Origin: Lytechinus pictus
Taxonomy: Eukaryota; Echinodermata; Echinoidea; Temnopleuroida; Toxopneustidae
NCBI RefSeq assembly: GCF_037042905.1
Contig: NC_087259.1
Span: 18,517,501-18,581,500, forward strand
Direction: 5' to 3'
DNA length: 64,000 nucleotides
Position 1 is the stretch's first letter. Each line of letters begins with the position of its first letter. The notes beneath the pieces were generated by a model that had not been told where the DNA came from, ran no database searches, and was given only the letters and a program-made list of their open reading frames with translations. Shown piece by piece: positions 44,688 to 56,819 of the stretch. A program made the position numbers and the translations under genes.

Positions 44688-45270
44688 AGGGATGGTCCGG
44701 GCTGAAAATATTTATATCTTAATACATAGAGTAGAATTCACAGAGCAAAATGCCGAAAATTTCATCAAAATCGGATAACAAATAATAAAGTTATTGAAGT
44801 TTAAAGTTTAGCAATATTTTTTTTTAAACAGTCATCATGAATATTCATTAGTTGGGCTGATGATGTCACATCTCCACTTTCCGTTTTCTTATGTTATTAC
44901 ATAAAATCCTAATTTTTTCATTATTTCATACTTGTGTGAATAATATGTCTCACTTATAATGAAATAAGTTGCAGCAATAATTATCTAATGCACTGAATTA
45001 GTTGTCAATCTAATTTTTCTAGTTCTTGGAGGAAAAAATTTGAATAAACCTAATTTCATATAATAAAATAAAAAAGAACAAGTGGGGATGTGACATCATC
45101 AGCCCACCTAATGAATATTCATGACAACTGTTTTCACAATATATTGTTTAACTTTAAAATTCAATAACTTTGTTATTTGTTATCCGATTTTGATGAAATT
45201 TTCAGCATTTTGCTCAGTGAATTCTACTCTATTTATAAAGCTATAAATACTTTCAACCTGGACCATCCCT
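44688..45270. mobile_element. TTAA-flanked palindromic MITE (AGGGATGGTCC ends)
   Basis: Starts AGGGATGGTCCGGGCTGAAA and ends GGACCATCCCT, with TTAA at 44684-44687 and 45271-45274. Arms share AATTTCATCAAAATCGGATA, ATGAATATTCAT and GATGTCACATC. The FATTTCATCAAAATC-type block (AAATTTTCAT..) is common to the neighbouring family, so the two are related. Confidence 0.9.
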
Positions 45271-45363
45271 TTAAGGAGAAGAAGGAGGAGAAGAGGAGAG
45301 GATATATAAAGCAGAAATAGCACTTCTGAAGAACACAAAAATCAAAATCAATGCGTACAAATC

Positions 45364-45468
45364 ATAGAGATGTATACTAATTACGCTAGAGTGCGGAGTC
45401 GCCATAGGCGCGCGTACTTAACGTCTGTGATTGCGCGGAGCATGGTCGGCCATTGCTCGATAGGTCTA
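45364..45468 (+). repeat. About 105-bp repeat with GCTAGAG and CTCGATAGGTCT blocks, copy 1
   Basis: Contains ATAGAGATGTATACTAATTA, CGCTAGAGTGCGG, TGTGATTGCGCGGAG and GGCCATTGCTCGATAGGTCT. A second copy in reverse orientation is at 52893-52983 with the same block order. Confidence 0.7.
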
Positions 45469-45866
45469 GATTCGCAAAAGTACCCGGATGTACCCATATC
45501 TCGTACGTTGTTACGCTGAGAAAAGGGATGCTGTCTCCGGCTTTTATCTTGAAGAAAGGAATCCAACCTCATTACAATTGAAAATATGAAAGACAAATGG
45601 TATCTCAATAAACTATTAGTGTGATTACATGGGAATTCTGCTATTAATTTGTCTTTTTATCTGGATTCTCGGGATGAAATTCTCTATACAGTACATTTAC
45701 GATTACCTGCCACTGATGCCTATTAGGCCTATAGATAATAATATATAACAGTATTGATAATATGACATAAATAAGTAGAAAAAATAAAACATACAACATT
45801 AAAAGTAAATTTTGACAATCATTTCAAAAGACAGTGAATTAGCCCATCTTCTCCGGACTTCCCTAT

Positions 45867-46147
45867 CTTTAATAATAATAATAATATAGGGTATTTATAT
45901 TGCGCACATATCCACCTTGTTAGGTGCTCAAGGCGCTCCTATATTACCCGGCTAAGCTAGGCGTTCATAGCACACACAGCTTTTTAAGGAATTACTTCCT
46001 ACCGGTACCCATTTACCTCACCTGGGTTAAGTGCAGCACACTATGGATCAGTTTCTTGCTGAAGGAAATTACGCCATGGCTGGGATTCGAACCCACGACC
46101 CTCTGTTTCAAAGTCCGAAGACTGATCCACTGGGCCACAACGCTCCA
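45867..46147 (-). mobile_element. tRNA-derived SINE, minus strand
   Basis: On the minus strand the head reads GTGGCCCAGTGGATCAGTCT (A-box-like) and GGGTTCGAATCCCAGCCATG (B-box), followed by a body with GGTACCGGTAGG and GAGCGCCTTGAGCACCTAAC, and a tail of TATTATTATT. Trinucleotide tails of this sort are common in SINEs. Confidence 0.85.
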
Positions 46148-48168
46148 CTATCTTTGGCTTTAATGATACATCATCCTTTGGTACATTCCTTCGTCCACAT
46201 GATTCCGTGTTCTCATGACCATTTTTTTTTATGATGGATATAATTTTGTAAATTTAATTCATTTCAACTCTATTCGTTTCACTTCACCTCAATTCATTTT
46301 TTTTTCATTCAAACATAATACAAAGTAATATATATCGGATAGGCCCTACAATTTTACAGATGAATATTCTTATCTCGTAAAAAAACCAGTAGGCCTATAA
46401 AATTGAGCATAAATGACCAACTGCATGAAACTTGCATTAATTTGTATGAAGTATATACTAGTTTGTTTTAAATGTACAATAATTTGTATAAGTGTTTTGA
46501 TCTTTGATTACTATTTTATTAGCAAGTATAGAGTATTTAAAGGGCATCTTATTAATTTTACATCATGGTGAGCCTCCCGTTACACCATCAATGGTAAAAC
46601 TATATTGGGTTTTCAGTGCACTTGTTAATTTTTTTTCTCATATAGGAACATGATAAATTCCCTAAATCTGCAATCCTATATCGCACCGAAAATGAAATTG
46701 TTCAAAAAATTTTGCTTTTAATACCCTTCTATTTAAGTTAGAATCGGTTTATTTTATTCGCTTTTTAGGGGGTGGGGTGTAATTAAAGTGACATACGCAC
46801 CCGGAAGAAAATTCACAATCAAAATCACTTGAGGTTAAAATTAGGATAACTCAACAGCCAACAATAATTGTATTATCTTATTCCAAGTATTTGTCAGTTT
46901 TACAATAGGCCTATTATTGCTTAATATGTTTGGTTTTTGTACTCACAATTTTGCAAAACTTTTTTATTTTAAGTTTTATTAAGATTGCAATAGATGTATC
47001 TCAGGATATTTGTTATCAATTGGTTTTCTACACTCGGTTGTAGTAATAATATTCTTTGTAGTATAGTACAAATTATAATTATAACTCACACCCGCTCTGT
47101 TTCTTCTCCTCTCCTCCTTCTTCCATACCTTAATTATTATTCGATCTTTGATTTGTTCACATAATTTGTCAAATCAAAGGATTAAACACCAGCGATATGT
47201 CAACAGAGTATTTCAGCCGATCAGTATATTATTTCAGCCGGGGGGGGGGGTCAAATCTAGATTTTCCAGAAAATCAAAGAGAAACTCTTTTATGTTGCGT
47301 TAAACACGCATTGTAATTTGTTTATCATGTTATTTGCAAGGCAATACTGTAAACATAATTTCCCCCATTAGGCCTCCTGTACATTACAAAATGTTGTACA
47401 ACTGCATGATGAATTGTTTTTAATTGTTTTAACTTTGAACTGGGATACCTATTTGAGTTGTTTTCTACTCTCACGATGGTGCTGGTTTTAAGACTATTAA
47501 AAGATTAATGAAAGAGTAAATTGGGTAAAAAGAATAACAGCTCCCAGGAAAATGCAAATTTAAAGTCATTATTTATGTTTGTTTTTTATTTTCTTGATGA
47601 TAAACTCTCATTTTGACCTGGAATGGTGATACGTCAATGGAAAATGATTTCAATGGAATATTAAGGGTTTGTTAATTAATGATACATAATAAATCAGAAA
47701 AAGTTTTCATTTTATGTGTATGTCATGTGTCCATACTTTTCTATACTGTGCTATCATGTATCACCATGAAGAGACATGCACATGCAGAGAGAGAGAGAGA
47801 AGGGGGGGGGGCAAATTAAATGTCCAATAAGAGAATTGCCAAGAACAAAAGGAAATGGCGGAGGGGACAAAGAGATGAACGGAAATGACGGAAGAGAGAA
47901 GGATGCAAATATAAAATCCTGCTCATTGCAAATTATGCCTAGAACCAAGCACCCCTTTCCCCTTAATATTTACAATAAGTCCCCATTTAATCCCACCCCT
48001 TGCTTTGGGTGCACCTTTTCTAAATTCAAAAATCTACCCTCTCAAATCATTATATACTTGCCAATCATGGCAGCTATGCTGATCCATATTTGGAGACTGC
48101 CCTGCGGCAATAATCTTTATTAAATGCTTAGAGGTGCCTCTTAACCTGACAAGTGACTCCCACTATGT
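46148..48168. other. No gene recognised; GA run at 47785-47801
   Basis: About 2 kb of AT-rich sequence with no frames or shared repeats; a G run at 47239-47249 and a short (GA)n followed by G run. Confidence 0.5.
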
Positions 48169-48183
48169 TTTTATTTCGGTTCT

Positions 48184-48590
48184 AGGACAACTACCCCCTG
48201 GACAATCACCCCCCGGACAACTACCCCCCGGACAATTACCCCCCGAGGACAATTACCCCCCGGACAATTACCCCCCGGACAATTACCCCCCGAGGACAAC
48301 TACCCCCCGAGGACAATTACCCCCCGGACAATTACCCCCCGGACAACTACCCCCCGGACAATTACCCCCCCGGACAACTACCCCCCGGACAATTACCCCC
48401 CGGACAACTACCCCCCGGACAATTACCCCCCGGACAACTACCCCCCGGACAACTACCCCCCGGACAACTACCCCCGGACAATTACCCCCCGGAAAATTAC
48501 CCCCCGGACATTTACCCCCCGGAAAATTACCCCCTGGACAACTACCCCCCCGGACAATTACCCCCCAGACAATTACCTTCAGAAAATCCC
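48184..48590. repeat. 15-bp satellite, left arm
   Basis: About 27 units of GGACAA(C/T)TACCCCCC; unit length varies by one to three bases through C-run changes and occasional GA inserts. The C/T alternation at the seventh base is irregular. Confidence 0.95.
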
Positions 48591-49222
48591 CCCTTCTCTC
48601 CAGCATCAATGTTAGAATAAGGCGGGACCCATTGTAAGTTTTGGTTGGTGGCACAGGTTTCCGAAATATTTTCTACTTTATCTTACTTTAATAACTTTTT
48701 CTTTCTCTTTTATATTGCTCTTTCTCCTGTTTTCTCACTTTCTTCTTTTTTCCTTTTTTGTTTTTGTTTAGCGGCGCCTTCTGCATCATGAAAAATGGGG
48801 GGGGGGGGGGCTTGCACCCGAAACCTCCCGTTTGGCTATGCATATATACATCAGAAAATTTGTAAACTGGCCCTCATTCTAAGTTTTCATAGAACAATTG
48901 AACACGATTAGTCATAATAATCACATATGCTGAATATCCCTGATTCCAACTGATCTGATTTTTTAAAATATTTATTTTGGGTTTAATTTCAGGTAAGAAA
49001 TCAGGCAAATAGATAAAACGTAAAAAAAACACCTTAATAGGTAGAAAAATTGAAAGTCGATAACGCAACTATGAACACTAACACTGTCAAGTAGACCTAT
49101 AAATCTGTTTTTTTAACAGTTCAACTAACAAGAAGCTAAGAATTATGAAACAATTGGTGCACATTCCAGATTAAGATGTGGCTTTATAACTTAATACAGT
49201 TAGCTAAAAAACTTTATGCAAA

Positions 49223-49277
49223 GATAATACACACAAGAACACCTTGTAAATTACAAGGTGTGTTTGTGTGTATTATT
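49223..49277. repeat. Hairpin, arms about 26 bp
   Basis: GATAATACACACAAGAACAC with CTTGTAA, then the near-complement TTACAAGGTGTGTTTGTGTG with TATTATTC. Two mismatches. Confidence 0.8.
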
Positions 49278-50831
49278 CTTGGGTGAAAGCAATTAAACAT
49301 TAAAGAAGGAAATTAAGTACCAAATTTACTAAATTGTAAACAATATGACATAATCAAATACAGTGTTTTTTCTATACAAATTGGCAATCATGATAGTATA
49401 CAATTCGTTTAAGGTGCATTTTAAGGACGGTTTGTAAGAATTTATAAAGAAGTAGGCCTATGCAAATCAAATAATGCGACCGAACACCGTGAGCTGAAAA
49501 TATTAATATTTAGACCATAAAACGGACATTTTACAGAGCACTTGAAAAATCAATTTGTAAATTAAAAAAATAATGAAAGCTCGATATCCGAGATGAAATA
49601 TGTTTTGTATATTGACTTCGAAACTTGATATTTTAAGCTCCATATCAGCCTATATTGAGCATGATATTAATCTCATCGAAAAAGCAATGCGAGCGCGAAG
49701 CGCGAGCGGAAAATACTTGATATTCCGGTATGAAAATTGTGAATTTGAGCACTATCTAAAGCATTGTGAATGGAAATTGTGAAGTGGATGTGGAAAGCAC
49801 TTAATAAATGATGCGAGTGTGAAGCGCGAGCTGATATCTTCATTATTATTTTGACCTAGGACCTGGACATTCTAGGTCTAAGGACATTTTGTCATCATAT
49901 GAAAATGATGACAACTTTCTTATTCCTCTTCCTGAGCGCGATATGAAACATATGAAACTGTGATATTGTCGATATTCTTTTCTGAAAAGGGACAATTTAG
50001 TCATTAAGAATTCATGAAAATTTTATTATCATATTTATTAATGTAATAAGCCTAAATGAGTGAGTAAAATGTGTTGACACTGAGGCCTGAAAACTGGATA
50101 TTTTAAGCACTTTTGTAATCATGAATAGGATATGTGAGTTGATATATTTTTAACAAAAATGCGAGCGCAAATCGTAAGACGAAATTTTTGGTAAACTGTC
50201 ATAAAAGGGGGGTTTTAAGTAGTTTGTTATATAATTTGGCAAATCAAATAATGCGAGCGCATAGCGCAAGCTGCAAGTTATATTCACACCATAAAACGGA
50301 CATTTAACAGAGCACTTAAAAATCAGTTTGTAAATCAAACAAAATTATGAATAATGTCCGAGCTGAAATATGCTTTGTAAAATCGACTTCAAAACTTGAC
50401 ATTTCAAGCTACATATCAGCCTATTTAGCAAGATGTGTATCTCATCGAACAGGCTATGCGAGCCCGAAGCGCGAGCGAAAAAATTAATATAGTGACATGA
50501 AATATATTTTTTTATCATTTTCCAAGTCATCCCCTGACCTTTTTTTTTTTCACTCGTCTCCCTCTTATTTTAACTCTTATTTTTCCTCCTTTCTTTCCCC
50601 TTCTTTTTCTTTTTTCTTTCTTTCCCCCCTTTTTTCTTCATTTGTTTTGCTCTGCCGATAGGGGGGGGGGCGGGCCCCTCGCCCCCCCTGGATCCGCCTA
50701 TGGATGGAGCTCAATTTTACAGCTTTCCTACGGCGTACGTTTGATTCCAAGATACTCGAGAATGCCTTGAGTACTTCTTACGTCAAACGTACGGCCGACG
50801 TATGACTCTGTGCACTCCCTTTGTCTATATA

Positions 50832-51196
50832 GGGGGTAATTGTCCGGGGGGTAGTTGTCCGGGGGGTAGTGGTCCGGGGGGTAATTGTCCGGGGGTAGTT
50901 GTCCGGGGGGTAGTTGTCCGGGGGTAATTGTCCGGGGGGTAATTGTCCGGGGGGGTAGTTGTCCGGGGGGTAATTGTCCGGGGGGTAGTTGTCCGGGGGG
51001 TAATTGTCCGGGGGGTAGTTGTCCGGGGGGTAGTTGTCCGGGGGGTAATTGTCCGGGGGGTAATTGTCCTCGGGGGGTAGTTGTCCTCAGGGGGTAATTG
51101 TCCGGGGGGTAATTGTCCGGGGGGTAATTGTCCTAGGGGGGTAATTGTCCGGGGGGTAGTTGTCCGGGGGGTGATTGTCCAGGGGGTAGTTGTCCT
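50832..51196. repeat. 15-bp satellite, right arm (inverted)
   Basis: About 24 units of GGGGGGTA(A/G)TTGTCC, the reverse complement of the left array; the outermost units match the left end unit for unit (CCAGGGGGTAGTTGTCC). Confidence 0.95.
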
Positions 51197-51404
51197 GATA
51201 CCTTTTATTTCATCAAATATTTGAAGATGTTATTTTCCTTTAATACTTGAATCATTCTTTTTGAACGAGAGACCCTTGTTACTCGTGACATTCATGTGAT
51301 TAAAAAAATGAAATAAATCGCTTGCCTCAATTTAATTTTCAATCAATCAGAAAGAACTCATGGTGTCAACATTTTCAAATGAAATTCATTAAAATGTTCT
51401 TTTG

Positions 51405-51486
51405 CGACGAGGGTGGGATTCGAACCCACGCGTGCAGAGCACAATGGATTAGCAAACCATCGCCATAACCACTCGGCCACCTCGTC
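51405..51486 (-). tRNA. tRNA-Ser(GCT)
   Basis: 82 nt on the minus strand. Acceptor stem GACGAGG pairs fully with CCTCGTC, followed by discriminator G. D-arm TGGCCGAGTGGTTA, anticodon GCT (51451-51453 complement) in TTTGCTAAT, long variable arm TTGTGCTCTGCACG typical of serine tRNAs, and T-arm GTGGGTTCGAATCCCAC perfectly paired. No intron. T run on the minus strand downstream (AAAAGAAC, complement of 51392-51402) is compatible with Pol III termination. It reads AGC/AGT Ser codons. Confidence 0.95.
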
Positions 51487-51689
51487 AGATAAATATTATT
51501 AAGACATATACTCTTTAATTGGTTCTGCATCAAATTTCACGTCAGTTTCATCATAAATTTCGACTGGACCACACAACACACAGGTATTGCGCAATATTCA
51601 GGCAATTCCCACGCAGGTGCAGATCACCCATTAACCAAGCGGTTGACCATTGATCTTCACGCAATAGTTCTTACCACTGCTGGCGTTCA

Positions 51690-52263
51690 GATGGGGGGGG
51701 GGGGGGGGCTTAAGTGGGCCATACTCCATCCCCTCCCCTAAGAAGTGAAAAAGGGAGAAAATGAATGCACATGCCGGGAAAGAGTGAAATATACTATTTT
51801 CTGAATATTACATAATAATATACCAAAATACTTGATCTCAAAATATGCCAAAAGACTTGATCTTTTGACAAGAAAAGGTCAAAATTTTGCTGTCAACAAA
51901 CTTTTCTACATTGATTTGCACTTAAGAAAGTAAGTAAAATGATCTGATGGTTGCCAACATTGGAAATCTAAATCATATAACTTATAGATTCATCAATTAA
52001 CTGGACCAATGCGTAGATCATATTCAAATATTATCAATAAAAAGTAATTTTATGACTCACGAGTTATTGTGATGACGGTTACATCGACATAAATCCATGG
52101 GGAAAAGGAGTTATGCCCATATGATTTCTATATGGGTAGATCTATACATGTATATGGAAAATAAATTATAACAAATATTCAAAAAAATGAAGAAATGAAT
52201 GATCAGCATCATGGTTATTTCAAAAAATGCAATTGTGTTTTTTATCAATATTGTGTCTCAGAT
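51690..52263. other. No gene recognised; G run at 51692-51708
   Basis: AT-rich intergenic sequence between the tRNA gene and a small MITE. Confidence 0.4.
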
Positions 52264-52438
52264 CAGGCGCAGATCCAGGATTTTCCAAAAGGGGGAGCCG
52301 GGGGTGGATAATTCAAGGGGGGGGGGGGGGTACACTTGTGTTTAACGGCATTTAACATTACAAATTTTAACTGTGCCTCTCAAAATTGGGGGGGGGGTAC
52401 AAGCCGGCTCTGCCCCCTCCCCCTTAGATCCGCCAGTG
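52264..52438. mobile_element. 175-bp MITE with CAGGCGCAGATCC ends
   Basis: Starts CAGGCGCAGATCCAGG and ends TTAGATCCGCCAGTG with two G runs inside; flanks TCTCAGAT / TCTCATAT match at 7 of 8 bases, fitting an 8-bp duplication. End sequence related to the GGATCCGCGCCTG termini elsewhere. Confidence 0.75.
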
Positions 52439-53640
52439 TCTCATATGCATTAGACACTGTTATATGGCCTGTAGGCCAAGTTAGGCTTTCCTGACTAAAT
52501 TTCTGAGGTCAACTTGAATGTTAAATTTGTTAATCAGGACTCCCTAGAACAATATGCCCAGGCCTACATGTTATTTTTAATATTCATCCCTTCCAAATCA
52601 TTAGAAAATAACAGTCACATTAGTGTATCGAAATGTTATGACCAAAGCAAAAACAATTGGGGATGTATATCATTGGCCTGTATAGGCCTATTATGCGCTA
52701 TTGATATTCCTATATAGGCATTTTTGTTCGCAGTTTCGTTAGATTTTTTGTTGATTTAAACTGTAATTCTGTACATTCAATACTATTTAACTTTTCCATT
52801 TGCTTTCGCGCTCATATGTCATCATTTTGTTCCGTTTCTGTGCTATCACAGTACATGGCCCATAGGTACTGTACGCGCATGGCAGGCTGCGAAGACCTAT
52901 CGAGTAATGGCGGCCAGTCTCCGCGTAATCACAGCGATTTGACGAAGTACGCCCTCTAGCGTTATTAGTATATATCTCTATGGTACAAATATAAAAAAAT
53001 GAATGCACCCCCTCTCAGTTGGACCTGCCACATGGGAAGATAGGAATAGGATCAGCTCTTCGAGAAAATGAAGTCCTGGGGTCCTGTCAATTCTAATTAG
53101 TTTTCAACCTTTAATTCACATTCTTAATTTGACATTCAAATCATTATAAAAAAAATGAAATCATAGAACAAGAAGTCCCATGACGATCTGAATAAAGACA
53201 AGAAGCAGAGCCTACAAAAATAGCCAAATCGTCGTTTTATCAAAATAAATTTGACATGTAGGCGGCTAGTGATGCAATGTCTCCCGTTTCATGGTGGTGG
53301 AAACAGCTGCCTTGTAGTTGATCATTAACTGATTAATAACCTATACACCCCCCCCCCCCCCTCTCTCTCTCTCTTTCTTTCGCTTCCTCTTGTTTTTCTA
53401 TAGATGGTGGTATGTTTCATCACTGAGCCTCCCCACACTTCTATACTCTTGTTCGAACATTGTTTAAAGGGGTGGGTATTCAACTCATATATTGTGCAAA
53501 TTTGTTGTACACTTCTTCATTTTCTCCAGCATGAACAAAAAAATCGGGCCTTCATGCTCCGAACATGGAGATTTAAGTCTATAGGCTAATAGATTTCTAT
53601 CTCCATTTTCCAAAGTTTAACACAAAAAAATCCATAGCAA
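52439..53640. other. No gene; contains repeat copy 2 and C/CT run
   Basis: 52893-52983 is the inverted second copy of the 45364-45468 repeat, here with GGCCGCCATTACTCGATAGG on the minus strand. A C run plus (CT)n lies at 53348-53380. No coding frame is convincing. Confidence 0.5.
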
Positions 53641-53749
53641 CATGACGCTCTAGGATCGAGCAGATGTTGTGACAAGGTCCCGTGTGGGTCACGGAATACG
53701 GACTGCGGTTTGCCTCCAGTCGACGGGATTCACCACGGCAGACATCTTA

Positions 53750-53763
53750 GTTTCCATGACAAC
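53750..53763. promoter_or_regulatory. RFX-type X-box candidate
   Basis: GTTTCCATGACAAC matches the X-box pattern of two half sites (GTNNCC and RRNAAC) separated by AT, the site bound by RFX factors at ciliary gene promoters. It lies in an unusually GC-rich, CpG-containing stretch (53640-53860). About 330 bases downstream an ATG is followed at once by a strong donor (ATG|GTAAGTG, 54077-54084). Together these may mark a promoter and first exon of an unrecognised gene; no later exon was identified. Confidence 0.3.
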
Positions 53764-54223
53764 CACCCACGCGTAGAATTAAGCGGTTATATCTCCGCAA
53801 GAAAAGGAAAGGCTTCGCGCCCTGTCGTCACGTAGAACAACCAGGATAACTCGATACTATCCGATTACGCTATGTTGGTTATGTGATGTGTATAAAAAAA
53901 CCACAGAGAATTGAACATTTTGAATAAAAAACGATGGATGTACCCATAAACTAGTGAACGAGAAAAACAGTCACTCGTTCCACAATGGAAGTCATACCTC
54001 TGTTTGCTATTGAAAAGGGGTGATAAAAATCAGGACCTGGCCTAGAAATCGCGACCTTTAATAGTTATATACTGGAAATGGTAAGTGAATTTTGATGTTG
54101 TTAAAATTTTGTGACACACAGATCACATTTCCACTAATATTGTTATAACACTGTTCTAGACATGGTAGACTATATACTTTAAAGTGTTCTCCAAGTTGCA
54201 TAACTATCTATCTATCTATATAC

Positions 54224-54474
54224 TGCAAAAACTCTGGTGTTGATTTAACACCATGCAGCCCGGAATCTATATATGTCCACTACAGTCCACACCAGAGAAG
54301 TGTTAAACAACACCGGTTTCGTTTTGGTCTAACACCAGATAGATGTTTGTACAACACCAATTAGTATTAAAACAGCATAAGTTTGAATTCCGAACTGGTG
54401 TTGTATACTTCTCTGGTGTGGACATATATATAATCCGGGCTGGTGTTAAATCAACACTGGAGTTTTTGCAGTGC
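54224..54474. mobile_element. Palindromic MITE (CTGCAAAAACTCTGGTGTTG ends)
   Basis: Starts CTGCAAAAACTCTGGTGTTG and ends CAACACTGGAGTTTTTGCAG; inner arms include inverted TAACACCA and CTCTGGTGTGGACATATATA blocks. It is embedded in an ATCT repeat (54206-54220 left, 54476-54545 right), so it inserted into the microsatellite. Confidence 0.88.
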
Positions 54475-54475
54475 A

Positions 54476-54545
<70 letters not shown>
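54476..54545. repeat. (ATCT)n microsatellite
   Basis: About 17 perfect tetranucleotide units. Confidence 0.97.
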
Positions 54546-55479
54546 ACGTTCTAGTTTTAAACTACACTTGTTATTATTAACTTCACCCCACTCTCCCCCC
54601 CCCCCTCCCTCTCTCCCCCTCTATCTACCTCTTCATCCACTCTCTATTATAGCTCTCTTTTCATCCTCCAACCCCCCCCCCTCCTTTCATTTGCCCCTTT
54701 ATTTATATAACTCTCTCTCTCTCTCTCTCTTTTGTGGGGTGCTTTCAGGATGATGGGCGGGAATTTTATTTCATAATTGATTAGTGACTATCTCACTGGC
54801 AAGTTTAGTTTGGTTTAATATGACTGTAATCCTGAGGGGATAGGGGCGATCGCCCCCCCCCCTTCCCAGGCACAACCATATTGAGAGCAAACATATCGAT
54901 TCCCGCCCCCCCCCCCCCCCCCCTCCAAAAAAAATGACAACTTGAAACGCATTTATAATATGCAATGCAAATATATTTTTAAAAAAATAATTGGAACTTT
55001 AAAACATTTACTTCAAATTATATTTCTCTTTCATGAGATTCAAGATGTTTATTCAATTACTACACCTCGAAGGCTGAATTGCCATTGACTTTATAATGAA
55101 GAAGAAAAAAAAACGTATAAAGTGCAGATAGTTTCAGCTACAATAAAAATACATGTTCAATTTCACAAGTCGGATTTACAATAATAATTCAAATTAAAAA
55201 AAATAAATTCCAATTAACAACTGTAATTTCAATAAACATTGATAATTACAATTCATAATGATAATTCTGATAAAATAAACAATTTAGATAGACAATAAAA
55301 ATGAATTTCATAAAATTGATTTTGGATCGTGATAAGAGTGATGATGAATAGAACATGGGGGGGGGGTATTGGATACCAAATCGTTGATAAGATATCCAAG
55401 ATGAATATGCAATAAGATATCAAAGTAAATAGTGGTATTTCATGAGGATATGAAACAATATGCGACCTGTGTTATGTTG
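54546..55479. other. No gene; pyrimidine-rich then AT-rich
   Basis: 54585-54732 is C/T-rich with a (CT)n run at 54711-54730; C runs at 54855 and 54905. 55120-55330 is AT-rich with many CAATT/AATTG words. Nothing coding. Confidence 0.5.
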
Positions 55480-55499
55480 GAATACTACCCCAGGGGAAT

Positions 55500-56024
55500 A
55501 GGTACTGAGGAGAAAAATACAAATTCCTGATTATTATATGGCCTATGGGAAATTTGTCCCTACCACTTTTTCATAAATTACTTACCCACTTGCCATTATG
55601 AAATTTATATATTCTTGGTGATCTAAATTCTTGAACAGCCATTACTTTCTTATTTCTCACGTTTCTTGTCTGATTTCTTTCAAACTTATCACCATTCTGT
55701 TTAACTTATTTTCTCTTTTGACACACAACATTTTATGACCAAGGTTGGCATTCCCCTTTAAATCAGTTTCAGTCCATTTCTTTTCCAAAAAATTTGAAAT
55801 ACTTTCAAACAATAAAACACAAAAGAATAAAGGGGGATGACATCATCAGCTTGCTCATTGCATATTAATGGAGACCTACACAGAAGTGTTTCACCGAAAT
55901 AATGTAAAACTTTGAAATACCATAACCCTGTTGTTCCTTGTCCGATTTTGATCAAAATTTCAGTGTTTTGATTTTACTTTATCTGTTCAATCATGATTTT
56001 CATCCCGGAGTACACCTTTAAAGC
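55500..56024. repeat. Two partial TTAA-type MITEs back to back
   Basis: A right-end-like sequence GGTTGGCATTCCCC meets TTTAA at 55755, and a second one, GGAGTACACC then TTTAA, ends at about 56022. The second contains GATGACATCATCAGC and TCCGATTTTGATCAAAATTT, as in the TTAA elements at 43985 and 44688. Matching left ends are missing. Confidence 0.55.
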
Positions 56025-56819
56025 TTCTGTAGAGATGTACCACCACCTCTGCGACATAATCCCATCTCATTGTAATTCCAAGAGGGTCATCACATTGTCA
56101 TTAATCAAGATTTATGTAATATAAAGAAGAGGTGAACGAGTTTTCAAAATGAATGATATTCGCATATCGATTAATTTTGATTTATTGGCAGTTTTCGCGC
56201 GTTATTTCTGACAAGGAAATCTTACCAATTGTTTCTGTAAGCTCTTTAAGACGATCTAATGTATATCTTGGAATAACATTGCAAGGGAGGATATCCATGG
56301 TATGAGCGTTTATGACATTGAAATTCTTATAACTTAAAAAAAACTGTCATCGATATCATTCTTTGATTATTCTTTTTTTTTTTATTAAGTTGATCCAACG
56401 GTTTCAATTCCCAGTATGAATGAATAAATCAGGCTTAACTACGTTGCTCTAATCGATTTAAAATTGAGTTATTCATTTTCAAAGTTGTTCTTATTATATT
56501 ATTATTCATATTATGACGTAAATGACGTAATATATAACATAATATATTAACTGCATCTGCATGTAGGGTAAGTGTAGAGGCCTACTCATTGTCCTGGGAT
56601 ATGACTTTTATGGAATGCATATCACATGACATAATGGAGGAGCCGCTTGCGCGTCACGTCACAAAATTAGAAATGGAAGATGCATCATATCTCTTTTCTT
56701 TTTGATGAAATGTCGTCAAATACTCATAGGATTTTTCTCGTTTTCTGCTTTTATAAACCCCAACTTTTTATATATTTGAACTTCCCCTTTAAGCCAGTAA
56801 AGAGTGGAATGTTCAAGTA
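56025..56819. other. No feature recognised
   Basis: AT-rich; repeated (A)TGACGTAA words near 56514-56530; no coding frame of note. Confidence 0.4.

Larger units (their letters stand above)
48178..51202. mobile_element. 3-kb foldback element with 15-bp satellite inverted arms
   Basis: Left end GGTTCTAGGACAACTACC, right end GGTAGTTGTCCTGATACC; each arm is an array of GGACAACTACCCCCC or GGACAATTACCCCCC units (48184-48590; inverted, 50832-51196). Flanked by TTTTATTTC at 48169-48177 and 51203-51211, an exact 9-bp duplication. The interior (48591-50831) holds AT-rich repeats with the GCGAGCGCGAAGCGCGAGC motif (49689, 49813, 50253, 50457) and a CCCCCTGGATCCGCC remnant. No transposase. The plan matches urchin TU elements (outer domain of 15-bp tandem repeats). 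Confidence 0.92.

Noticed and set aside
48134..48637. A 167-codon plus-strand frame rich in PPGQLPPG, collagen- or silk-like
   Set aside because: It is a translation of the 15-bp satellite; all frames are open because the unit is a multiple of three and lacks stops. The inverted arm gives the complementary artefact.
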